33,127 nt of DNA. It comes from Betaproteobacteria bacterium RIFCSPLOWO2_02_FULL_65_20. GTDB taxonomy: Bacteria > Pseudomonadota > Gammaproteobacteria > Burkholderiales > SG8-39. A program made the translations under genes and the position numbers. Numbering within the stretch: the stretch's first letter is position 1; each line of letters opens with the position of its first letter. Below are positions 7,612 through 14,517 of this stretch, one piece after another. Below the pieces are notes generated by a model. The model ran no database searches and was not told the origin of the DNA. It saw only the letters and a program-made list of their open reading frames with translations. The stretch covers positions 5,300 through 38,426 of the forward strand of contig MEQZ01000014.1 in assembly GCA_001770425.1 (NCBI GenBank), given 5' to 3'.

Positions 7612-8754
7612 ATGAGCCACTGTGTGGGCGTGCGCGAGGTCGGTTATCTGGACTGCGCGGGCGGCGGCCAGATAATGGTGGAAGGCAATTACGCCTACAT
7701 CGGACATATCACCGGGCCGGAGGGAACCAGTATCGTCGACGTGCGTGATCCTGGACATCCCAAGGTCGTCGCCGAATTGAGCATCGAAACGGGTTTGCAC
7801 TCGCACAAGGTACGCGTGGCAAACGGCATCATGCTCATCAATCGCGAAGTCGACCCGGCCACGAGAGCGACGACTGGACACGCTCCGCAGGGCGGCCTCG
7901 TAATATACGACGTCTCTGACCCTCGCCATCCGCACGAGATCCTGTTTTGGAAATGTGCCGGGTCCGGCGTGCACCGCTTCACCTTCGATGGCCGCTATGC
8001 CTACATATCTCCGGAGATGGAAGGCTACCGAGGCAACATCGTCGTGATCCTGGACCTCGCCGATCCGGCGAAGCCGGTTGAAGCAGCACGCTGGTGGATG
8101 CCGGGACAATGGACCGCCGGCGGCGAGAAACCTTCGTGGAAGGAGGAGGGTTCCCGCGCGCCGCGCTGCCACCATCCCATCCGAATGCGGGACAGGCTCT
8201 ACGTAAGCTACTGGCACGGCGGTGGATTCATTCTGGACATCGCCGACCTGTCCCGACCCAGGGTGCTCTCATCGATAGACTGGGGCTCGACTTTCCCGTG
8301 GCCGATGCACTCGCTGGTACCTGTACCGTTCCCGATCCATGGCCATCGCTGGATGCTGATCGCCGATGAGGACGTCCTGCCCCGCACTGCGTGCATCCCG
8401 TCCCGCATGCCTGCGTTCCTTTGGATGGTCAACATCACGGACGAAACGAAGCCCATTCCGGTGGGTAGCTTCCAGGTCGAAGGACTAGACGGCGGGGAAC
8501 ACCCAACGCAGACCGGATGCCATCAGCCGGTGGAGAACATTCGCGGCACCGAAGTGCCGTGCGCATGGTTCGCTAAGGGCCTGCGCATTGTGGACATATC
8601 CAACCCGCATACCCTGCGCGAGGTGGCCTCATACATGCCTGACCCGGCGCCCGGCGCAAACAAAGTCAGCAGCAACGACGTGTTCATGGACGATCGCGGG
8701 CTGATCTACTTGATCGACCGCATACGGGGTCTGCATATTGTCGAGCGCCTATGA
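7612..8754 (+). CDS. LVIVD-repeat beta-propeller protein with a conserved ring of histidines
   Basis: A 380-residue protein with no signal peptide, made of seven propeller repeats of the LVIVD type. Outer-strand motifs recur at about residues 40-54 (SIVDVRDPGHPKVVA), 96-110 (LVIYDVSDPRHPHEI), 144-158, 206-220, 270-285, 323-338 (LRIVDISNPHTLREV) and 373-380. The residue just before the inner strand of each blade is Gln20, His65, His121, His188, His233, His304 and Asn355, so five of seven are His. A central tunnel lined with histidines is the arrangement of metal-dependent propeller enzymes, so this may be an enzyme rather than a scaffold; that is inference. The start has GGAG 4 nt upstream. 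It lies between a Bug binding protein and a TPP enzyme on the same strand; no function is established. Confidence 0.85.
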   Translation: MSHCVGVREVGYLDCAGGGQIMVEGNYAYIGHITGPEGTSIVDVRDPGHPKVVAELSIETGLHSHKVRVANGIMLINREVDPATRATTGHAPQGGLVIYDVSDPRHPHEILFWKCAGSGVHRFTFDGRYAYISPEMEGYRGNIVVILDLADPAKPVEAARWWMPGQWTAGGEKPSWKEEGSRAPRCHHPIRMRDRLYVSYWHGGGFILDIADLSRPRVLSSIDWGSTFPWPMHSLVPVPFPIHGHRWMLIADEDVLPRTACIPSRMPAFLWMVNITDETKPIPVGSFQVEGLDGGEHPTQTGCHQPVENIRGTEVPCAWFAKGLRIVDISNPHTLREVASYMPDPAPGANKVSSNDVFMDDRGLIYLIDRIRGLHIVERL

Positions 8755-8923
8755 GTGCATCGGTGACCGCGCGGCTGGAGCCCCTGAAAACCTCCAGTCA
8801 GAGCTTGTGTCCGCTCGACAACAGGACGCCGCGGCGACCCCATCGACAACGAGCCCGGTCGTGCCCTCACCTGCTGCGAGCAATCGGGGCAACCGTATTC
8901 ACAAAACAGCATGGAGTAGACAA

Positions 8924-10639
8924 ATGACACAGAACAACACGGGCATCGGCAACGCGGGCGAGGTGTTTCTGCGCCTGCTGGCCAGCCGCGGCGTGGATTA
9001 TTTCTTCGCCAATCCCGGCACCGACTTCGCGTCGATCTGCGAGGCGCTCGCGCGCGCCCGGCAGGAAGGCTTCGCGGTGCCCAGAGCGGTGCTGGTGCCG
9101 CACGAGAACATCGGTGTGGGCATGGCCTACGGCGTGACCATGGTGACCGGCCGCGCGCAGGCGGTGATGGTGCACGTGAACGTGGGCACCGCCAACGCGA
9201 TCTGCGGCCTGATCAATGCCTCGCGCGAGAACATCCCCATGCTGATGGCCGCCGGGCGCACGCCGTTGTACGAATCCGGCAGGCACGGAGCCCGTTCGCA
9301 GAACATCCACTGGGCCCAGGAGATGTTCGACCAGTCGGCGATGCTGCGCGAGGTGGTGAAGTGGGACTACGAGCTTCGCGCCGGCGAGCAGATGGAAAGC
9401 GTGGTGGATCGCGCGCTGGCCATCGCCCGCAGCGAACCCAAGGGGCCGGTGTATCTGTCGCTGCCGCGCGAGGTGCTCGCCGAAGCGGGGGTCGCGCCCG
9501 GTTCGGCGGCAGCGTTGCAGAACCCGCCCGCCCCGCCCTCGCCGGACCCGGAGTCGATCGAGCGCGCCGCGTCCATCCTGGCCCGCGCGAAGAATCCGCT
9601 GGTGATCACCGCGCGCGCAGGGTCCGAGCCCGAGGCCGTGCCGCTGCTCGAGGCGCTCGCGGAGCGCTACGCGCTGCCGGTGGTCGAGTACCGGCCGCGC
9701 TACCTGTCGATCTCCAGCGCGCATCCGATGCACGCGGGCTACGAGCCGGGGCCATGGCTCGATGCCGCAGACGCGATCCTGGTGCTCGATTGCGACGTGC
9801 CCTGGATACCGGAGGCGAAATCGCCCGCGGCGGGCGTGCCGGTGATCCAGGTCGGCACCGACCCGCTGTTCGCGCGCTATCCGGCGCGGGGATTCCGCGG
9901 CGAGCTGAGCATAGCGAGCACCTCGCGCCGCGCGCTGGCCGCGCTCGGGGCAGCGCTGGAGCGCGCCGGCGTCGATCCCTCGCTGGTCGCGCAACGGCGC
10001 TCGCGCATCGAGGCCGCGGGCGCCGCGCGCCGCGCCGGCCTGGAGAAACTAATCGGCTCGGCGCGCAGCGCATCGCCCATGGGCATGGCGTGGGTGAGCC
10101 GCGCCCTTGCGGAAGCCATCGCGCGCGCTGGAGTCGGCGACGCGATCATCGTTAACGAATATTCGCTGCTCGCGCCCGCGGCGAACCTGACCCTGCCGGG
10201 CAGCTATTTCGGATCCAGCCCGGTCGGCGGACTGGGCTGGGGCCTGCCCGCGGCGCTCGGGGCGAAGCTGGCCGCGCCCGAGCGGCTGGTGATCGCGACG
10301 CTCGGCGACGGCAGCTACAGCTTCGCCAATCCGCTGGCCTGCTATCACGCCGCGGCGATGCACGACACGCCGGTGCTCACGCTGGTGTTGAACAACGGCG
10401 GCTACGGCGCCGTCGAGCGCGCCACGCGCGCGATGTATCCGAAGGGGATCGCGGCCAGCCAGGGCATACCGTTGGTGTCGCTCGATCCGCTGCCGCGCTA
10501 CGACGCGGCCATCGCCGCCTGCGGCGGACACGGCGAGCGCGTCGTCGAGGCCGAGGCGCTGCCCGCGGCGCTCGACCGGGCGATCCGCGCGGTGCGCGAG
10601 GACCGCCGCCAGGCGCTGCTGGACGTCGCCTGCGTCTGA
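8924..10639 (+). CDS. Thiamine-diphosphate-dependent enzyme, acetolactate synthase/benzoylformate decarboxylase-like
   Basis: A 571-residue enzyme with the three domains of the POX/ALS superfamily. The Pyr domain (1-180) contains the catalytic Glu61 in LVPHENIGVGMAYG. A central Rossmann-like domain covers about 205-345. The PP domain (about 385-560) carries the TPP/Mg signature GDGSYSF (461 onward) ending in NNGGYG (490-495). Such enzymes decarboxylate 2-oxo acids or ligate two of them. Product type cannot be set from motifs; it is distinct from typical IlvB, and no IlvH-like small subunit follows. The ATG at 8924 is preceded by GGAG at 7 nt; the frame is open upstream, but the N-terminus matches the family from here. 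DUF1538 follows after 49 bp, suggesting co-transcription. Confidence 0.9.
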   Translation: MTQNNTGIGNAGEVFLRLLASRGVDYFFANPGTDFASICEALARARQEGFAVPRAVLVPHENIGVGMAYGVTMVTGRAQAVMVHVNVGTANAICGLINASRENIPMLMAAGRTPLYESGRHGARSQNIHWAQEMFDQSAMLREVVKWDYELRAGEQMESVVDRALAIARSEPKGPVYLSLPREVLAEAGVAPGSAAALQNPPAPPSPDPESIERAASILARAKNPLVITARAGSEPEAVPLLEALAERYALPVVEYRPRYLSISSAHPMHAGYEPGPWLDAADAILVLDCDVPWIPEAKSPAAGVPVIQVGTDPLFARYPARGFRGELSIASTSRRALAALGAALERAGVDPSLVAQRRSRIEAAGAARRAGLEKLIGSARSASPMGMAWVSRALAEAIARAGVGDAIIVNEYSLLAPAANLTLPGSYFGSSPVGGLGWGLPAALGAKLAAPERLVIATLGDGSYSFANPLACYHAAAMHDTPVLTLVLNNGGYGAVERATRAMYPKGIAASQGIPLVSLDPLPRYDAAIAACGGHGERVVEAEALPAALDRAIRAVREDRRQALLDVACV

Positions 10640-10688
10640 TCGCACCGCGGCCCGCATCGAGACGACCCGCTCATCGGAGGCGCGCGCC

Positions 10689-12395
10689 ATGTCCCGCGAT
10701 CCCGGACCATCCGATCCCAGCCTGCGCTACGGCGAGTTCCTGAGCGCGGTGCGCGTCAGGCAGCGGCTGGTGAGCTACAACCGCGTGCACGAAGAAGGGC
10801 GCAGCCAGGCCAGGGCGCCGCAGCTGCGCCTCGTCGATCTGCACCGCCTGCTCACCCCTTACGTGAGCGTGCGTTTCCTGGAACAGGCGCGCGCCGTAGT
10901 GCCGCTGGCGCTGTTTCTTGCGCTGTTCCAGACCGCCGCGCTGCGCGTTGCCGTGCGGGAGGGCGACGAAATCATCCTCGGCATGCTCGCGGTGATGCTC
11001 GGGCTGACGCTGTTCATGGACGGAGTCAAGTATGGGCTGATGCCGTTCGCCGAAAACATCGGCTTCAAGCTGCCCGGCCGCTCGCCCACGGCGGTCGTGC
11101 TCGCATTCGCATTCCTGCTCGGCGGGATCGCCACGTTCGCCGAACCGGCGATCGGCGCGCTGCGCGCCGCGGGCGCGGGACTGGATCCGGCGCGCACGCC
11201 CTGGCTGCACCTGCTGCTCACGCGCTATCCGGACCGGCTGGTATTCGCCGTCGGCGCCGGCGTCGGCGCCGCTGTGGTATTGGGCATGCTGCGCTTCATC
11301 TACGCGTGGCGCATGAAGACGCTGGTCATCGCCGTGCTCCTGCCCTGCCTCGCCGCTTCGGTCTACGCCGGACTCGATCCGCGTCTGGCGCCCATCCTCG
11401 GCCTGGCCTGGGACTGCGGCGCGGTCACCACCGGGCCGGTGACGGTGCCGCTGGTGCTGGCGCTGGGAATCGGCGTCGGGGCCGCTGCCGGCGACCGGGA
11501 CAACCCTCTCTCGGGCTTCGGTATCGTCACCCTTGCCTCGCTGTTTCCGGCCATGGCGGTGATCCTGGTCGCCGTGGGCCTGGTGGCCGAAGTGCCCGAC
11601 CCCGGCGCGCTGCCGGCGCTTGCCGAGGTTGGAACCGCGGCGGCGTGGTGGGACCAGACGCCGGTGGCCGAGATGATCGGCGCCCTGCGCGCCATCGCGC
11701 CGCTTGTCCTGCTCCTGTGGCTGGCGCAACGCTTCCTGCTCGGCGAGACGCTGGCGCAGCGCCAACTCATCGCCTACGGCGTGGTGACCGCCGTGCTCGG
11801 CATGAGCCTGTTCAACGTCGGCCTGAGCATAGGCCTGATCCCGCTGGGCGACCAGGCCGGCAACGTCGTTCCCTCCGCCTTTCACGCCGCGCAGGGCGGC
11901 ACGCCGCTCTACCCCTATGCTTTCGGCGTCGGCCTGACGCTGCTGTTTGCCGCCACCATAGGCTATGGCGCCACGGTGGCCGAACCGGCGCTCAATGCGA
12001 TGGGCGTCACGGTGGAGAATCTCACCGACGGCGCCTTTCCGCGCAAGCTGCTGATCCGGGCCGTGGCCACGGGCGTGGCCATGGGCACGGCGCTGGGGGT
12101 CGCGAAAATCATTTTCCAGTGGCCCATGCTGCCGCTGCTGCTGGGCGCCTACGCCGTGGCGCTGGTGTGCACGGTGCTGTCGATCGACGAGTATGTAAGC
12201 CTGGCATGGGACAGCGCCGGGGTCACCACGGGCCCGGTGACGGTGCCGCTCGTACTGGCGCTCGGCCTGGGTCTGGGCAAGGCGGTGGGCGCCGCGGAAG
12301 GTTTCGGCATCCTGGCCATGGCATCGGCCGGGCCGATCATCAGCGTGCTGGCGGTGGGGCTGTGGATCCGCCGCCGCAGCGCCGCCGAGCATTGA
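10689..12395 (+). CDS. DUF1538 integral membrane protein, two tandem DUF1538 units
   Basis: A 568-residue, very hydrophobic protein with about a dozen membrane segments after a polar N-terminal 65 residues. It contains two homologous halves. The motif WDCGAVTTGPVTVPLVLALG at 241-260 recurs as WDSAGVTTGPVTVPLVLALG at 507-526. A second pair, FAEPAIGALRAAG (150-162) and VAEPALNAMG (430-439), keeps the same order. These are features of PF07556/DUF1538, a family of unknown function. Repeated halves with conserved Thr-Thr-Gly-Pro membrane motifs suggest a transporter or channel. The start has GGAGG 8 nt upstream. Two P-II-like genes follow directly, as P-II genes follow ammonium (amtB-glnK) or bicarbonate (sbtA-sbtB) transporters. 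P-II control of this protein is therefore inferred. Confidence 0.87.
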   Translation: MSRDPGPSDPSLRYGEFLSAVRVRQRLVSYNRVHEEGRSQARAPQLRLVDLHRLLTPYVSVRFLEQARAVVPLALFLALFQTAALRVAVREGDEIILGMLAVMLGLTLFMDGVKYGLMPFAENIGFKLPGRSPTAVVLAFAFLLGGIATFAEPAIGALRAAGAGLDPARTPWLHLLLTRYPDRLVFAVGAGVGAAVVLGMLRFIYAWRMKTLVIAVLLPCLAASVYAGLDPRLAPILGLAWDCGAVTTGPVTVPLVLALGIGVGAAAGDRDNPLSGFGIVTLASLFPAMAVILVAVGLVAEVPDPGALPALAEVGTAAAWWDQTPVAEMIGALRAIAPLVLLLWLAQRFLLGETLAQRQLIAYGVVTAVLGMSLFNVGLSIGLIPLGDQAGNVVPSAFHAAQGGTPLYPYAFGVGLTLLFAATIGYGATVAEPALNAMGVTVENLTDGAFPRKLLIRAVATGVAMGTALGVAKIIFQWPMLPLLLGAYAVALVCTVLSIDEYVSLAWDSAGVTTGPVTVPLVLALGLGLGKAVGAAEGFGILAMASAGPIISVLAVGLWIRRRSAAEH

Positions 12396-12420
12396 AAGCG
12401 AAGCAACGGAGGGAGCCCGA

Positions 12421-12804
12421 ATGAAAAAACGCGACGAGATCGTGGTGCTGACCGATGCGGTGCTGATCACCTGCATCGTCCAGCGCGGTTCGGCCGACGC
12501 GGTGGTCGATGCCGCGACGGAAGCCGGGGCGCAGGGCGCCACTATTTTCTACGCGCGCGGCACCGGCGTGCGCCAGAAGCACCTTGGCGTGCTCGGCATC
12601 ACGGTCAATGCCGAGAAGGAAGTGCTCTATATCGTCGCCCCCAGCGACCATGCGGACCACATTTTCGAGCGCATCTACGTCGCCGCCCACCTCGACACAC
12701 CGGGAATGGGCATGCTCTACATGATGCCGCTGGAGAAGATGGCGACCTACGTTCCCCCCGAGGTCGCGACGCGTTTCGGTCACCATGCCGGCCGCCGTGG
12801 ATAA
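12421..12804 (+). CDS. Divergent P-II-like regulatory protein 1
   Basis: A 127-residue protein with the P-II ferredoxin-like fold pattern: strand LITCIVQRGSADAVVDAATEAG, then GAQGATIFYARGTGV where GlnB has its beta2 and T-loop start, then VLYIVAPSDHADHIFERIY as beta3-alpha2. The T-loop lacks the uridylylated Tyr context (ELYRGAEY). The B-loop position (TGKIGDGK in GlnB) is LDTPGMGM followed by LYMMPLE. GlnB-like ATP/2-oxoglutarate sensing is therefore not assured. A strong GGAGGG lies 7 nt before the start, 25 bp after the DUF1538 stop, and the next P-II-like gene overlaps its end by 20 bp. A role as soluble regulator of the DUF1538 protein is inferred. Confidence 0.85.
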   Translation: MKKRDEIVVLTDAVLITCIVQRGSADAVVDAATEAGAQGATIFYARGTGVRQKHLGVLGITVNAEKEVLYIVAPSDHADHIFERIYVAAHLDTPGMGMLYMMPLEKMATYVPPEVATRFGHHAGRRG

Positions 12805-13165
12805 GCCGGACAAGGCTGCCGCGGCGCCGCCCGCAGGCGTCCGGTATCGCGTGATCATCTGCATCATGCCCGCCGGCCGCGGCGCGGAGATGCTGCAAGC
12901 CCTGCGCAGCGAGACCGGCGTCATCAGCGCCTACACCCACCATGCGCGCGGCATCGGCACGCACAGCCTGCGCCACCGCATCTATTCCGACGAAAAGCAG
13001 ATCTTCACCGTGCTGGTGGAGGACGAGCGCGCCGACGAGGTGTTCCACTTTCTCTATTACCGCGCCGGCCTGGACACGCCGCACGCAGGAATGATCATGA
13101 TGGGCCGCGCGGCACGCGGAGCCGGCGTCGTTCCGCTGCCCGAGGCCGCAAGCGGCGGCGCGTAG
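12785..13165 (+). CDS. Divergent P-II-like regulatory protein 2
   Basis: A 126-residue protein. After a polar, Ala/Pro-rich extension of about 19 residues it has the P-II pattern: YRVIICIMPAGRGAEMLQAL, then a short GVISAYTHHARGIGTHSL where the T-loop begins, KQIFTVLVEDERADEVFHFL, and the B-loop-equivalent LDTPHAGMIMMG. The LDTPxxGM motif is shared with the preceding P-II-like protein and differs from GlnB/GlnK, so the two are a matched divergent pair that could form heterotrimers. The ATG at 12785 lies inside the end of the previous gene (20-bp overlap) without a clear Shine-Dalgarno sequence, implying translational coupling. It is the last gene of the plus-strand unit. Confidence 0.8.
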   Translation: MPAAVDKPDKAAAAPPAGVRYRVIICIMPAGRGAEMLQALRSETGVISAYTHHARGIGTHSLRHRIYSDEKQIFTVLVEDERADEVFHFLYYRAGLDTPHAGMIMMGRAARGAGVVPLPEAASGGA

Positions 13166-13193
13166 GCGCCCGTCTGCGGCACCCCGGGGCGCC
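13165..13193. other. Hairpin between convergent genes
   Basis: GGCGCCC (13165-13171) pairs with GGGCGCC (13187-13193) around a 15-nt loop. It begins within the P-II-2 stop codon and ends just before the MFS stop at 13195. No U-tract follows on either strand. It may act as a shared, Rho-assisted terminator; chance pairing is possible at this GC content. Confidence 0.3.
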
Positions 13194-13194
13194 G

Positions 13195-14427
13195 CTAGGA
13201 GATTTTCGGCGTCAGCACCAGACGCCGTATCGCGGCGCTCCTGGCCAGCGACAGCCACACGTAGCCCAGCACGATGGCCGCTCCGCCCGCGAGCGCCGCG
13301 CGGGGCCCGGTCAGCGAGCCGACGAAGTTCAGCAGGAAGCCGCTCAGGAACATCAGGCTCCACACCAGCGTGAACACGCCCATCACCCTGCCGCGGTACT
13401 GGTCATCCACGAGCGTCTGCAGGATCACCTGGCAGCTGGTCACAAAAACCGCGTGGTTGAGCCCGACCACGAGCAGCAACACGAACGAAACCCAGAACCA
13501 GCTGCTCAGCGCAACGCCGATAAGCGCGAAGCAATACGCGCTCAGCGAATACACCATCGCGTTCCTGGGCGTCGTGCGCGCGTGCAGCCACGAATAGAAA
13601 AGCAGCCCGCACAGCGCTCCGATCCCGGGCGCCGACGCGAGTATGCCGAGCCCGCGCGAATCGACCCCGAGCACGTCCTTGGCGAACACGGGCAGCGTGT
13701 AGATGTAGCCCATGGCGAGGGCCGCGTTCAACAGCGAGGCGACAATGACCTTGGAGAAGACTTCGTTCTTACGGATGTAGCGCACGCTGTCGGCGAGGTT
13801 GTCGATCAGGCTGCCATACGAGGGCGCGCCGCGGGTGCTGGACCGCACCAGGAACAGGATCGCGATCATCGAGCTGATCCCGATCGCCGAGAGCAGGAAG
13901 GTGACGGACGCGCCGGCCGCCGCGATCAGAAAACCGGCGAGCGAAGGCGCGACGATGCGCGAGCCGCCGAAGGCCATGGAGATGAGCGGGACACCCGAGC
14001 CCAGGTGCGACTTGGGGAGCAGCCGCGGAAAGAACGCCGTGCGGCTCGGCTCGTCGATGGCGTTGGACAAGCCGAGCAGAAGCGACCCGAGGGCGAGGTG
14101 CCAGAGCTCCGCCCGGCCCAGGAACGTCATGATCCCCACCCAGATGACCCCGACCGCCGCGAACGACTGGGCGGCCTGGATGAGCTTGCGCGGGTCGATG
14201 CGGTCGGCGAGCGCCCCGCCTATCATCGTCAACGCGAACTGCGGCACGAACGCGCACAAGTGGATCAGACCGAGCTGCGCCTGCGAGCCGGTGATCTCGA
14301 ACGCCAGCCACCCGAGCGTGAACTGGAACATGTGCTGGCCACTGATCTGCGCGATCAGGCCGCTCCAGTACAGCCTGAAGTCCCGCACCCGCAGAGCGAT
14401 CAGCGCGCCGCCTTTGAATTCGGTCAT
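13195..14427 (-). CDS. MFS transporter, EntS/MFS_3-like
   Basis: A 410-residue membrane protein with about 11-12 hydrophobic segments. The cytoplasmic loop between segments 2 and 3 carries the MFS motif A-like GGALADRIDPRK (70-81). The N-terminus RVRDFRLYWSGLIAQISGQ and the segment NAIDEPSRTAFFPRLLP are typical of the enterobactin-exporter-like MFS_3 group, and DDQYRGRVMGVFTLVW in the second half is its usual signature. These are mostly exporters of siderophores or drugs; the substrate is not deducible. The ATG at 14427 precedes MTEFKGGALIALRVRDF. It is the last gene of a minus-strand run, 90 bp after the CoxL-like gene, and ends convergently with the P-II-2 gene. Confidence 0.9.
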   Translation of the reverse strand: MTEFKGGALIALRVRDFRLYWSGLIAQISGQHMFQFTLGWLAFEITGSQAQLGLIHLCAFVPQFALTMIGGALADRIDPRKLIQAAQSFAAVGVIWVGIMTFLGRAELWHLALGSLLLGLSNAIDEPSRTAFFPRLLPKSHLGSGVPLISMAFGGSRIVAPSLAGFLIAAAGASVTFLLSAIGISSMIAILFLVRSSTRGAPSYGSLIDNLADSVRYIRKNEVFSKVIVASLLNAALAMGYIYTLPVFAKDVLGVDSRGLGILASAPGIGALCGLLFYSWLHARTTPRNAMVYSLSAYCFALIGVALSSWFWVSFVLLLVVGLNHAVFVTSCQVILQTLVDDQYRGRVMGVFTLVWSLMFLSGFLLNFVGSLTGPRAALAGGAAIVLGYVWLSLARSAAIRRLVLTPKIS

Positions 14428-14517
14428 GCCCGCAGCTTACCCCGGGCGGGAGAACGGGGCAGAAGCGCCGGCGGCTCCACGGGCCGGCCCGGCGCGGGTC
14501 ATGGCACGCAGCGCGGC

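Noticed and set aside
8775-8797. Inverted repeat CTGGAG/CTCCAG after the LVIVD gene as a terminator
   Set aside because: Only six pairs with an 11-nt loop and no T-tract; not distinguishable from chance.
10671-12542. A 623-codon minus-strand frame opposite DUF1538
   Set aside because: The peptide is rich in His, Gln, Arg and Asp with no recognisable domain; the plus-strand DUF1538 gene has clear membrane segments and repeats.
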